A DNA stretch of 32,939 nt from Firmicutes bacterium UBA993 (GTDB lineage: Bacteria; Bacillota; Dethiobacteria; DTU022): contig DBBD01000130.1 of assembly GCA_002292015.1 (NCBI GenBank), positions 1-32,939 of the forward strand, in the 5' to 3' direction. Position numbers and translations under genes: made by a program. Positions 1 through 8,660 of the stretch are shown one piece after another. The notes beneath the pieces are model-generated. The model searched no databases, was not told the origin of the DNA, and saw only the letters and a program-made list of their open reading frames with translations. Position 1 is the first letter of the stretch; each line of letters starts with the position of its first letter.

Positions 1-1
1 T

Positions 2-1060
2 TTCACCACTGATGCATATGTTATTACAGTGGATGGAGAGCCGTTTGTTGCCGTGCGCAGTGAGGATGATCTTGACCAAGTCGTTAGCAAGCTTAAAAAC
101 ATATATACTACAAACCAAGGTGGGATAAAAACCATTACAGCTCAGATCAATCAGGATTTGGCGATTGAACCTGGGACGGCTGATCCGGAACTGATTTTAG
201 AACCGGACGAAGTGGTGACCCTTCTTGCAGGCATAGACCCGCTAAGCGATCAACAGCTGGCTTTTTTACCATCATCACTTAATCACAGTGTGCAGACAAA
301 TAGTTATGCCACGGATAACAATGATCAGTTGTTTTCTGTCAATTATATGCCTCATATAGCGGAAGGAAAAGCCGCTTTGCCAGTTATTAGCGAGCAAGAT
401 ATTAGCGTTACCACTGTTGAAGAGGTGACTGTTAAAGAAGCGATACCATTCGATACTGAATATAAATACAGCGATGATCTTTGGGTGGTCCAGCGCGACA
501 TTACCGTTGAGGGTGTTGAAGGTCTGAAAGAAGCTGTTTACCACATAACCCGTGAGAATGGAGTCGAAGTGGATCGGATGAAAATCAGGGAAACGATCAT
601 TTACGATCCGGTTACCCAGGTAGAAACTGTTGGAACCGCGAAAGTCCCTGATGTGGGGACCGGTCGTTTTATCTGGCCGGTAGAAGGTGGTGGAGAGATA
701 ACTCCGGGCCGCGGGTTCAGTTCCTGGCACACCGGCATCGATATTCATGCTGATACCGGCACTAACATTCTGGCTGCAGACAGCGGAGTTGTTTGGTTTT
801 CCGGGTACGGTAGAACCCAGGGCAACTACTTGATTCTGTACCATGGTTCATTCTGGACTTTATATTTGCACAATAACCAAAACCTGGTCCAAAAAGGAGA
901 CGCCGTGCAGCAGGGGGACGTCATAGCCAAAGCGGGCTCGACTGGACGTTCAACCGGTCCGCACCTGCATTTTGAGGTGCGACTTGATGATGGCACAGGC
1001 GAGTGGCTATCTTATTACCAGCATACTCCGATTGATCCCTTGCAGTTTTTTACGCCTTAA
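2..1060 (+). CDS. G5 and M23 domain peptidoglycan metallopeptidase (5' partial)
   Basis: C-terminal part of a secreted cell-wall endopeptidase. The frame is open to the window edge, so the true start lies outside; a GTG at 29 is internal to the fold and unlikely to be the start. A G5-like region (VTVKEAIPFDTEYKYSDDLW, about residues 135-200 counted from the GTG) precedes an M23/LytM domain. Zinc ligands are visible as H234 and D238 (HTGID) and the HLHFE motif with H312 and H314, so the domain looks catalytically intact. By family knowledge it cleaves peptide cross-bridges of peptidoglycan outside the membrane; LysM repeats often lie upstream in such proteins, but that part is not in the window. 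The next gene is the WalRK regulator of wall hydrolases, which suits a wall-remodelling role, though a terminator-like hairpin separates them. The exact bond cleaved cannot be told. Confidence 0.9.
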   Translation, partial: FTTDAYVITVDGEPFVAVRSEDDLDQVVSKLKNIYTTNQGGIKTITAQINQDLAIEPGTADPELILEPDEVVTLLAGIDPLSDQQLAFLPSSLNHSVQTNSYATDNNDQLFSVNYMPHIAEGKAALPVISEQDISVTTVEEVTVKEAIPFDTEYKYSDDLWVVQRDITVEGVEGLKEAVYHITRENGVEVDRMKIRETIIYDPVTQVETVGTAKVPDVGTGRFIWPVEGGGEITPGRGFSSWHTGIDIHADTGTNILAADSGVVWFSGYGRTQGNYLILYHGSFWTLYLHNNQNLVQKGDAVQQGDVIAKAGSTGRSTGPHLHFEVRLDDGTGEWLSYYQHTPIDPLQFFTP

Positions 1061-1077
1061 CAGTAGATTATTTTCTT

Positions 1078-1114
1078 AGTAAGCCCTTCTCTCAATCAAG
1101 GCGAAGGGCTTATT
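1078..1114 (+). terminator. Terminator-like hairpin after the M23 peptidase
   Basis: AAGCCCTTC (1081-1089) pairs with GAAGGGCTT (1103-1111), and flanking bases extend the stem to about 12 bp with one wobble. The tail (ATTGTGTG) has few T residues, so termination efficiency is uncertain. It sits 18 bp after the stop codon and separates this gene from the walR operon. Confidence 0.55.
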
Positions 1115-1233
1115 GTGTGATGCGGGGCATCGAGAAGGTTTTTAAGCGAGCATCACGAAACAATAATTAGACTTTGAAATCAAAATCGCTGTACGTAACA
1201 GAATAGATTTTATGATCCGGAGTGACAGGTCTT

Positions 1234-1926
1234 TTGAAAAAGATATTGGTCGTCGATGATGAAAAACCGATTGTGGAAATCCTCCGCTACAACTTAGAAA
1301 AGGAAGGGTATCGGGTTTATAGTGCCTTTGATGGTGAAGAGGCTTTGCGCATTGTAGAAGAAGAAAATCCGGACCTGATCATTCTCGATATTATGTTGCC
1401 GAAAAAAGATGGCTTTACGGTATGCCGTGAAATTCGTGCGAACAGTAGTACCCCAATTATTATGTTGACAGCAAAGGATCTAGAGACTGACAAGGTGGTA
1501 GGCTTGGAGTTAGGCGCGGATGACTATGTCACCAAACCCTTCAGCGCCAGGGAAATTACAGCACGGATCAGAGCGATCCTGCGTCGCAGTGAATTGGGCG
1601 AAAAAAGCCCGCAGAAAGAACAGGGGATGCTAAGTATCGGTCCTGTCACAATTGATTTAGATCGAATGAATGTAAGCAACCGGGGGCATCATGTTGATCT
1701 CACTTTAAGAGAATACAACCTGCTGCTGTTTCTGATGACCAGGCACGGTTTTGTATTCAGCCGGGAGCAACTTCTGAACCAGGTTTGGGGCTATGAATAC
1801 ATCGGTGAAGAGCGAACGGTTGACGTGACTGTGCGCCGCTTACGTGAAAAAATAGAAAAGGATCCGGCAAATCCGGAAATCATTCATACAAAAAGGGGTG
1901 TCGGTTACTATTTTAAGTGGAGGTAA
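1234..1926 (+). CDS. walR: Cell-wall response regulator WalR (OmpR family)
   Basis: DNA-binding response regulator of the essential WalRK two-component system controlling wall hydrolase genes in low-GC Gram-positives. The receiver domain (about 1-118) has the acidic pair DDE at residues 8-10, phospho-acceptor D52 (LIILDIMLP) and the conserved lysine in YVTKPFS. The C-terminal winged helix (about 130-230) contains LTLREYNLLLFL and RTVDVTVRRLREKI, typical of the OmpR/PhoB class. I chose TTG at 1234 because it gives the canonical MKKILVVDDE start and lies 11 nt after GGAG (1219-1222). An in-frame GTG at 1222 would add four residues but overlaps that GGAG. The 3' end overlaps the walK frame, so the two are translationally coupled. 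Identity rests on the neighbours walK, yycH and yycI as well as on sequence. Confidence 0.95.
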   Translation: MKKILVVDDEKPIVEILRYNLEKEGYRVYSAFDGEEALRIVEEENPDLIILDIMLPKKDGFTVCREIRANSSTPIIMLTAKDLETDKVVGLELGADDYVTKPFSAREITARIRAILRRSELGEKSPQKEQGMLSIGPVTIDLDRMNVSNRGHHVDLTLREYNLLLFLMTRHGFVFSREQLLNQVWGYEYIGEERTVDVTVRRLREKIEKDPANPEIIHTKRGVGYYFKWR

Positions 1927-3721
1927 ATTTTTTAATAGCCTCCAGTGGAAAATCATTTTTGTTTTTCTGATGCTCATTTTATTTTCATTGCAGCTGATTA
2001 GCGTTTATCTTGTCCAGTCACTGGAGCAGTATTACTTAAAGAATTTTAAAGAAGGCTTTGAAAACCAAGCGCGGTTACTCTCCATTTTTATACAACCGAC
2101 CCTTGGCACTGGTCAAGGCTGGGTGGAGGACACCGTACTCTTAGCCCGAGAATTCAGGGATATTTACACGATGGAGATCATCATCCTTGATAGTTATGCG
2201 CACGTTGTTGGAACATCCGGCAGCCAGGCTTTAATCGGCCGTCGTTTGATCAAGGACGAGATTACCAGGGCTCTGGCTGGTCATGCCAGTGATGTAATCC
2301 GCTTCGATCCGGCCCGCCAGGAAAGACGTTACCACCTGGCTTATCCGGTGACCAACATTCGAGGCACAATCGGTGTAATCTATCTGAGCGGCTCATTACA
2401 GGGTGTGGATAATACCTTGAGCGAAGTAAAGACTATCTTACTAACGGGGGTATTACTGGCCCTGGTGATCTGCTTTTTCCTGGGAGTAGTCCTAACCAGG
2501 ACGATAACCTCGCCGATCAAAGAAGTAACAGATCAGGCCAACTATATGGCAGGCGGCGATTTTTCCCGAAAGATTAAGGTTCAGTCTACAGATGAAATCG
2601 GCCAGCTGGGCGATACGTTCAACTATCTTGCAGAGCAGCTTAGTCGGACAATAGATGAGATTTATTCGGAAAAAAGCAAAGTCGAGGCTATCATACAGAA
2701 CATGACGGACGGGATCATCGCTCTCGACGGTCAAGGACACCTGATTCAGATCAATCCCGCAGCCCGCAACCTAACCCGGATTATGAGTTTGACGGTTCCA
2801 GCTATGGGGCGCTCCGGACTCCACTTTATGCGAAACCTGATCGGAGAAGATGCCGTTCGTCAATTTTTGCGTGATCAAGAACCATTTATGGCAGAGATAT
2901 CAGGCCTTTCTGACCGTTATACTGTTGAGATCAAGGTTGCCCCCTTCAAAATCGAAAAAGGGAAACTTACAGGAACCCTGATTGTAATCCATGATGTCAC
3001 TAGGGAAAGGGAGCTGGCCCGGTTGCAGGAAGAATTTGTAGCGGATGTATCCCATGAGTTGCGGACTCCGCTCTCTACGGTGAAAAGCTACGCCGAAACC
3101 CTGCTTGATGGCGCTGCCGAAGATCCGCAGGTACGCACACGGTTTTTGCAGACTCTTTCTGCTGAAACAGATCGGATGGTGGCAATGGTCAAAGATTTGC
3201 TGACCCTTTCGCAAATGGATGCAGACCGCACTTACTGGCAGAGGACAGCAGTTAACCTTAAAGATTTAGCGCAGGAAGCGGTCGACAATCTTAAACAAAA
3301 AGAGGGGAACACGCTACCGTTACTCAGTATTGCACCAGATTTTGGCGATTTTCCGGTTTATGTTGATCGCGATAAAGTGATGCTTGTGTTTTCAAACCTG
3401 CTGATCAATGCCGCAAAGTTTACTGAAGCAGAAGGTAGTATCGATATCAGCGCTAAAATGGTCGAAAATGGGGTCATGGTGTGTATCGCCGACACCGGCA
3501 GTGGTATTCCCGAACAGGATTTACCACGCATTTTTGAGCGATTTTACAGGGTAGAAAAAGCGCGCAACAGAGATTTCGGCGGTACAGGGCTCGGCCTTTC
3601 GATTGCCCGCAAGGTAGTGGAAGAGCATGGAGGTAAAATCTGGATAGACAGTGTACATGGTAAAGGAACAGCGGTACACTTTATCCTACCCGTTGTTGAT
3701 GAAGGGGAAATAACTTCTTGA
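1898..3721 (+). CDS. walK: Sensor histidine kinase WalK
   Basis: Membrane sensor kinase that phosphorylates WalR. Order of parts: TM1 (about 17-38, WKIIFVFLMLILFSLQL), an extracellular sensor region (about 39-178), TM2 (about 180-203), HAMP (204-256), a PAS domain (about 258-370), HisKA with phospho-acceptor H386 in DVSHELRTPLS, and HATPase_c with the N box (NLLINAAKFT, about 500), G1 (DTGSGIP) and G2 (GTGLGLS). All catalytic motifs are intact, and 607 aa is normal for WalK. The start is problematic: GGAGGTAA at 1919-1926 is an excellent ribosome binding site, but no ATG, GTG or TTG follows in frame where homologous N-termini would begin (near FFNSLQWK). The GTG at 1898, overlapping walR by 29 nt, is the nearest usable start. 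The 3' end overlaps yycH by 4 nt. Confidence 0.94.
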   Translation: MSVTILSGGKFFNSLQWKIIFVFLMLILFSLQLISVYLVQSLEQYYLKNFKEGFENQARLLSIFIQPTLGTGQGWVEDTVLLAREFRDIYTMEIIILDSYAHVVGTSGSQALIGRRLIKDEITRALAGHASDVIRFDPARQERRYHLAYPVTNIRGTIGVIYLSGSLQGVDNTLSEVKTILLTGVLLALVICFFLGVVLTRTITSPIKEVTDQANYMAGGDFSRKIKVQSTDEIGQLGDTFNYLAEQLSRTIDEIYSEKSKVEAIIQNMTDGIIALDGQGHLIQINPAARNLTRIMSLTVPAMGRSGLHFMRNLIGEDAVRQFLRDQEPFMAEISGLSDRYTVEIKVAPFKIEKGKLTGTLIVIHDVTRERELARLQEEFVADVSHELRTPLSTVKSYAETLLDGAAEDPQVRTRFLQTLSAETDRMVAMVKDLLTLSQMDADRTYWQRTAVNLKDLAQEAVDNLKQKEGNTLPLLSIAPDFGDFPVYVDRDKVMLVFSNLLINAAKFTEAEGSIDISAKMVENGVMVCIADTGSGIPEQDLPRIFERFYRVEKARNRDFGGTGLGLSIARKVVEEHGGKIWIDSVHGKGTAVHFILPVVDEGEITS

Positions 3722-5085
3722 AGCAAGAGAAATTTAAAAGCATTGTTCTGCTGATGTTAGTCTGCTTAAGCCTGCTGTTGACCTACCAGCTTTGGTATGG
3801 GCAGCAACCTGTCGAGCTGACTGCCGATGATGAGAATATCTATGAAAGGATTATTATAGAGCAGCCCCGCCCTCCTGAGCAGATTGTTTCGCCAGAAGTA
3901 ATTGTTATACCGGCAGAGAACGGTTTTTATGCTTTTCGGGAAGGTGAGCAGTTTTATTATAGGCTCTGGGAGTCGCTACTCGGCTTGATGGAGAGCCCTT
4001 TCGTGAGAGAACAGGTGGAGGAACCCGTTACCGATTTGCCTGAAGAGGCGCCGTTGATTCTCAGATGCTACCTGAGCCCCCTGTTGCCGGTTGGCACGAA
4101 GCTGTCGCTTATGCCTTTACTTCCGGCAGGCGAAATCGCTATGCTTGATCTGATAGCAGGTAAAGAAACATTCTGGATCAGGTTCTATACAGCCGATGAA
4201 AAGATTTTTGCTGAGAGGGAAATCACAACCGCACAAACTGCTGTGTTGAAAGATCTGATTGCCGGGGTGGAAGAGGAAGGGCGGGTAACGCACAAACTGC
4301 TCACCGGCGAAGCCGCTGCTTCAGCATCGGGAGAAAATATCACTGTTACAAGGCAGATCTTTCTACCGCAGGAACAGACCATGCTAGCCAGGCTCCCGGT
4401 AAAGCCGGAAAGTATTGATCGAGAGCAGCTTTTAAAAACATTTTTTGTTGACTACAGCCTGGTCCGTACGATAGAAGAAAAAGACGGGGCAGTGATCTAT
4501 ACCGACGGCGAAAAGGGTTTGCGCTTAACCGCCGGTGGATTTGAGTATTCGCACCCCCGTCTCGAAGAAGGCGTTTCAAACCAATCAGTTCCAGAAGCTC
4601 TCAACAATAGCGGTATACTCATCAGTTTTCATGGCGGCTGGCCGGTGGGTTTACGGCTGGAGAAAATAGCGCAATCTCCCCTGGGGCATTCAGTACCTTA
4701 CATCGCGCAGTGGAGAATGTATCATGAGGGCAACCCTCTGTACACTGCGAAACCGACCAGGGCAGTATTTAATGATCGAGGCTTGATTCATTTTAGCAGG
4801 TTTATCTACTCAATACAGCCGGAAGAACAGAATTCTGCCGAGATGCGTGTAAATGCAAGCTGGCAGGAGGCCCTGAAGACGGCAATAGCACTATATCGTG
4901 ATGATACAGGGGCGCAAACTGAAGTAATGCAACTTGAGCTGGAAGCTTTCAATCTCGGGTACGCCATTATAGCCGATTTCGATGAATTGTGGGCGGAGCC
5001 GGTATGGCAACTGCAAATAAATGGCAGGCGCGTGCTGCTGCGGGCCGATAACCTGGTACAGTTAAAAGAGGAGGACATAAAATGA
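3718..5085 (+). CDS. yycH: WalK regulatory protein YycH
   Basis: YycH-family protein, 455 aa. It has a single N-terminal membrane anchor (about 8-27, IVLLMLVCLSLLLTYQLWY) and a large extracytoplasmic part. In Bacillus subtilis, YycH and YycI form a transmembrane complex with WalK and restrain its activity. The family diverges strongly, so the call rests on the anchor plus soluble-domain layout, the length and the fixed position after walK. The TTG start at 3718 overlaps the walK stop (TTGA), with GAAGGGG upstream at about 3702-3708, which means translational coupling. The 3' end overlaps yycI by ATGA. There are no catalytic motifs, as expected for a regulatory protein. Confidence 0.85.
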   Translation: MKQEKFKSIVLLMLVCLSLLLTYQLWYGQQPVELTADDENIYERIIIEQPRPPEQIVSPEVIVIPAENGFYAFREGEQFYYRLWESLLGLMESPFVREQVEEPVTDLPEEAPLILRCYLSPLLPVGTKLSLMPLLPAGEIAMLDLIAGKETFWIRFYTADEKIFAEREITTAQTAVLKDLIAGVEEEGRVTHKLLTGEAAASASGENITVTRQIFLPQEQTMLARLPVKPESIDREQLLKTFFVDYSLVRTIEEKDGAVIYTDGEKGLRLTAGGFEYSHPRLEEGVSNQSVPEALNNSGILISFHGGWPVGLRLEKIAQSPLGHSVPYIAQWRMYHEGNPLYTAKPTRAVFNDRGLIHFSRFIYSIQPEEQNSAEMRVNASWQEALKTAIALYRDDTGAQTEVMQLELEAFNLGYAIIADFDELWAEPVWQLQINGRRVLLRADNLVQLKEEDIK

Positions 5086-5966
5086 ACCTTGGCCAGGCCA
5101 AGCTGATACTGATCATTGCCTTTGCTGCCCTTAATTTATTTTTGGGCTATCATCTGTTTTGGTCTGACTTTGGCCATCTGACCAGAGTCGCAGTATCGGC
5201 TGAAGAACTGCGCCTGACAGAGCAGGTCCTCGCTGAGAACAACTATAAGCTTGAGGCACCAATTGACAGGGCGATTCAAACTGCCGACTTCTTAACAGTA
5301 TCGCAGTCGCTATCTGTACAGCGTTCTGTACTGTTAAGTTTTTTAAGGGAAGGCGCCAACGTCAGACAGGGTGAAGAGGCAAACCACTACTACGTAGAAG
5401 GCAAAACGGCAACTATTCATGCCACCGGCCTGATTTCTATCACCTACAACCCGCCAGTATTGCTTGGCGAAAATCTGCATAGTAGGGATCATCGTGATAT
5501 TAGAAGCATGGTAGATGCATTGATTGCCGATTACCAGTTGAACTTTGATGGTTTGCGCTTTGATCGCTTGGAAAAATACGATTCCTCGAACATTGTAGTA
5601 TACTATTATCAGGTAATCGGCGAGTCTTCGGTGTTTACCGGTCAATTGACAGTAAAAATAGCAGAGGACAAAGTTCGGTCGATTGATATATACTGGTTGG
5701 AGCCAGTTGAACGAATCCCAACCCGCGAAATAAGAGTTATCTCGGCGATTGAAGCACTGAATAGCTTGATTTACGAGTTAGGATCGGCAACTGAGCCGCA
5801 GGTAATCAGCAGGGTTGAGCTTGGCTATTACAGCAGTGACTATGAAGCTGAGAAGTGGGAGATTCCGCCAGTATGGCGGATCCTGATCAACGGGCAAAAC
5901 TACTACATTAACGCTTTTACCGGCAACCTGGAACAGAAAATAGTTATTCCTGAGCAGCCGCAGTGA
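5082..5966 (+). CDS. yycI: WalK regulatory protein YycI
   Basis: YycI-family partner of YycH, 294 aa, with one N-terminal transmembrane helix (about 6-26, AKLILIIAFAALNLFLGYHL) and an extracytoplasmic domain. The C-terminal part contains WRILINGQNYYINAFTGNLE, a PepSY-like ending also seen at the end of YycH here (WQLQINGRRVLL). It acts with YycH on WalK at the membrane by family knowledge. ATG at 5082 overlaps the yycH stop (ATGA) and follows AGAGGAGG (5067-5074). The operon then runs through 55 bp of T-rich spacer into murA. The usual yycJ (MBL-fold) gene of Bacillus does not follow. Confidence 0.85.
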   Translation: MNLGQAKLILIIAFAALNLFLGYHLFWSDFGHLTRVAVSAEELRLTEQVLAENNYKLEAPIDRAIQTADFLTVSQSLSVQRSVLLSFLREGANVRQGEEANHYYVEGKTATIHATGLISITYNPPVLLGENLHSRDHRDIRSMVDALIADYQLNFDGLRFDRLEKYDSSNIVVYYYQVIGESSVFTGQLTVKIAEDKVRSIDIYWLEPVERIPTREIRVISAIEALNSLIYELGSATEPQVISRVELGYYSSDYEAEKWEIPPVWRILINGQNYYINAFTGNLEQKIVIPEQPQ

Positions 5967-6021
5967 ACAATAATCTTTTTGCCCTGTTTTTTTTACGCTG
6001 TTAACGTAGCAGGAGGTATAA

Positions 6022-7311
6022 ATGGAAAGTCTAGTCGTCAAAGGAAATACAGAACTTGTGGGCAGGGTTAAAATAAGCGGATCGAAAAATGCTGCTGTAG
6101 CGGTTCTTCCGGCAGCGATTCTTTCGCCCGGAACGATCTATCTGGAAAACTTGCCCGACATCACCGATGTGCAAACGTTAATGGCAATCCTTGACTACCT
6201 GGGCGTAAAGATTCGCCGCAGAGGCCGAAATGCTGTCGAGTTATCAACGGCCAATCTTTCCAGGATTGCTCCGCCATACGACATGGTAAAAAAGATGCGA
6301 GCCTCCTATTATTTTATGGGTTCATTATTGGGTCGATTCGGCCGGGCGGTGGTGCCGATCCCTGGTGGTTGTGATCTCGGTCCGCGCCCGATTGACCAAC
6401 ATCTTAAAGGATTTTCTGCTCTCGGTTCAAAAATAAATATTGAGCACGGGATGATTACGCTTACAGCTGAGAAACTGGTGGGAGCGCGGATTTACTTTGA
6501 CGTAGTTTCCATCGGAGCGACGATTAACCTGATGCTTGCTGCTGTTTCTGCTGAGGGAAGAACAATCTTGGAAAACGTGGCCAAAGAACCTGAGATCGTT
6601 GATGTTGCCAATTTTTTAAATGCCATGGGTGCATCGATCAGGGGTGCTGGAACAGATGTGATTCGCATTGAAGGGGTTAAAAGCTTTTCAGGTGCCAAGC
6701 ATGCGATTATTCCTGATCGTATTGAAGCGGGAACCTTTATGCTCGCTGCAGCTGCCTCAAGAGGAACTGTTACCGTTGATGAAGTGATTCCGAAACACTT
6801 AGAAGCGATCACGGCAAAGTTAAGGGAAACCGGTGCCGAGGTGCTGGTAGAACCGGAAAGCATTACCGTAAAAGGAAAAGCTGAGTTAAAGCCATCAGAT
6901 TTAAAAACGTTTCCATATCCCGGGTTTCCTACCGACCTTCAACCCCCGGCCATGGTCCTGCTAACAGTCGCCAAAGGCTTAAGCGTGATCACGGAGAATG
7001 TATTTGATGGCCGTTATAATCATGTTGAAGAACTTAAGAGAATGGGTGCACGTATCAAGGTTGAGGGGCGGACAGCGCTGATCGAGGGAGGCAAAACGCT
7101 GACCGGCGCCCCGGTAAGCGCACCGGATCTGCGTTCCGGAGCAGCCTTAATGATTGCAGCTCTGATCGCCGATGGGGACAGCACAATCAGTGATGTCAAG
7201 CATATAGATCGCGGATATGAATTGTTTGAAGAAAAATTGACGCAGCTAGGCGCTACGATTCGAAGAAAAAAGGCAGAGGAACCAAGTCAGCTGGCTGGAG
7301 GTTCGGAGTGA
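6022..7311 (+). CDS. murA: UDP-N-acetylglucosamine 1-carboxyvinyltransferase
   Basis: First committed step of peptidoglycan synthesis: transfer of enolpyruvate from PEP to UDP-GlcNAc in the cytoplasm. The 429 aa length is typical. The EPSP-synthase fold shows the conserved N-terminal KISGSKNAAVAVLPA and the catalytic loop PGGCDLGPRPIDQH. Active-site C117 corresponds to Cys115 of the E. coli enzyme, so the protein should be sensitive to fosfomycin (inference from the Cys, not tested). FPTDLQPP and DLRSGAAL, near residues 310 and 370, are further MurA signatures. ATG at 6022 follows AGGAGG at 6010-6015. It lies between yycI and htrA, which links wall precursor supply to the WalRK cluster. A second murA paralogue, common in Bacillota, is not in this window. 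Confidence 0.97.
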   Translation: MESLVVKGNTELVGRVKISGSKNAAVAVLPAAILSPGTIYLENLPDITDVQTLMAILDYLGVKIRRRGRNAVELSTANLSRIAPPYDMVKKMRASYYFMGSLLGRFGRAVVPIPGGCDLGPRPIDQHLKGFSALGSKINIEHGMITLTAEKLVGARIYFDVVSIGATINLMLAAVSAEGRTILENVAKEPEIVDVANFLNAMGASIRGAGTDVIRIEGVKSFSGAKHAIIPDRIEAGTFMLAAAASRGTVTVDEVIPKHLEAITAKLRETGAEVLVEPESITVKGKAELKPSDLKTFPYPGFPTDLQPPAMVLLTVAKGLSVITENVFDGRYNHVEELKRMGARIKVEGRTALIEGGKTLTGAPVSAPDLRSGAALMIAALIADGDSTISDVKHIDRGYELFEEKLTQLGATIRRKKAEEPSQLAGGSE

Positions 7312-7391
7312 ATTGGGGTTTCTTAGAATATATAAGGCAGCTTTAACGGTTGCTTCAGCGGGTATAAACTGTATTGAAGGAGGGATGTTTT

Positions 7392-8549
7392 ATGAAAACC
7401 GAATATGAAAACACTAAAGCTGAACGACGAAGCGGATTTTGGGTTGTTCTTGGGTATATATCATTTACCGGACTGGGTATCGTCCTTGGTGCGGCACTGA
7501 TTTACACAATAATGACTTTTTACCTGGTGCCGGAAACAGAACTATCGTATACACCGGCTGAGAAGAATCTGGTTGTAAACGTACCACCTGTATATTCTGG
7601 TGCGGGATTTGAACTGGTCGAAGTTGTAGAAAAAGTTATGCCCGCTGTGGTCGGTGTTAACAAACATGTATTTCTGGCCGGTGATCCGACAGGGTCCACG
7701 GAAGAAGTCGAATCTGGTTCCGGTGTAATCATTTCTGCAGACGGTTACATCGTAACGAATCTTCACGTGATCGAAGGAGCTAACCGGATTTCTGTATTGC
7801 TCCCCGGCAAAGGGCGCTATGAAGCTGAGCTGATCGGTCAGGATGCCCTCTCTGATCTGGCGGTACTGAAGATTGATGAGAATGACTTGAAACATGTGGT
7901 TTTCGGAGATTCTTCGCAGATAAGAATTGGTGAAACAGTTCTCGCTTTCGGAAACCCTCTCGGCTACTTTCAGCAGTCAGTAACTGCAGGAATTATCAGC
8001 GGCGTAAAACGTCAGGTTAGAGTTCCGGGTAGTGAATTCGCTTACAGCTTCCTTCAGACTGATGCACTGGTAAATCCAGGTAATAGCGGTGGGCCGCTCG
8101 TTACTATCAGGGGGGAAATGATCGGTATCAACACAGCCAAGATTGTCCTGCCCGGGGTAGAAGGAATCGGTCTTTCAATACCCAGCAACACGGTACAGCG
8201 AGTAATGAAAGATCTGATCGAACTGGGTGAAGTAAGAAGACCTCATCTTGGCGTTGTGGTCGAAGATTGGCCCAAGTATAGTGAAAAGCAGCCGGAGAGG
8301 GGTGTGCTGATTCGCGAAATTGCTCCGGATAGCGCAGTTGACAAGGCCGGTCTTCAGCAAGGGGATGTAATTGTTGCTATTAACGAGATAGGGATCTATT
8401 ATCTGGCCCTATTGTTTGATGTGCTTTTTTCGTACTATCCGGGAGATATTGTAACCGTGGTATTTTATCGGGAAGGAGAGCGGCTGGAGGCTGAGGTTAC
8501 CCTTGGTGAAAGGCCGGATTCGCTACCAATAGTTCAGGATGTTCCGTAG
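7392..8549 (+). CDS. htrA: Membrane-anchored serine protease HtrA/DegP-like
   Basis: Trypsin-like quality-control protease of the S1C family. A transmembrane anchor near residues 15-40 (WVVLGYISFTGLGIVLGAAL) is followed by the protease domain with a complete triad: H125 (TNLHVIEGA), D155 (SDLAVLKID) and S232 (NPGNSGGP). A C-terminal PDZ domain spans about 280-375 (RPHLGVVVEDW to the end). It acts outside the membrane on misfolded or secreted proteins. ATG at 7392 follows AAGGAGGG (7377-7384) at 7 nt; an upstream TTG at 7374 overlaps this site and is rejected as the start. HtrA commonly ends the walRKHIJ cluster in Bacillota, so the context fits. The gene ends at TAG 8547-8549, but the same frame stays open for another 26 codons of strongly acidic composition (see next entry). 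Confidence 0.95.
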   Translation: MKTEYENTKAERRSGFWVVLGYISFTGLGIVLGAALIYTIMTFYLVPETELSYTPAEKNLVVNVPPVYSGAGFELVEVVEKVMPAVVGVNKHVFLAGDPTGSTEEVESGSGVIISADGYIVTNLHVIEGANRISVLLPGKGRYEAELIGQDALSDLAVLKIDENDLKHVVFGDSSQIRIGETVLAFGNPLGYFQQSVTAGIISGVKRQVRVPGSEFAYSFLQTDALVNPGNSGGPLVTIRGEMIGINTAKIVLPGVEGIGLSIPSNTVQRVMKDLIELGEVRRPHLGVVVEDWPKYSEKQPERGVLIREIAPDSAVDKAGLQQGDVIVAINEIGIYYLALLFDVLFSYYPGDIVTVVFYREGERLEAEVTLGERPDSLPIVQDVP

Positions 8550-8630
8550 CCGGAGGGAACAGAAGACGAAGACGAAGAAGAATCGGAGACGAAAGATGAA
8601 GCTGAGCCGAATGGCCCTGTTGAACTTTAA
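8550..8630 (+). other. Acidic in-frame extension of htrA behind a TAG stop
   Basis: After the htrA TAG the same frame continues for 26 sense codons to TAA at 8628-8630. It begins PEGTEDEDEEESETK; 13 of the 26 residues are Asp or Glu. The stretch uses GAA/GAC codons in a coding-like way rather than looking like spacer. It may be the former C-terminus cut off by a nonsense mutation, a base-call error, or a readthrough tail. It has no start codon or ribosome binding site of its own. Confidence 0.5.
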
Positions 8631-8660
8631 GATGATCACAGTTAAAGACGAGTTCTCGCA

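Noticed and set aside
8547..8549. TAG as a pyrrolysine codon in HtrA
   Set aside because: No pyl genes or a local insertion element are in the window, and HtrA proteins are not known to use pyrrolysine; nonsense mutation or base error is simpler.
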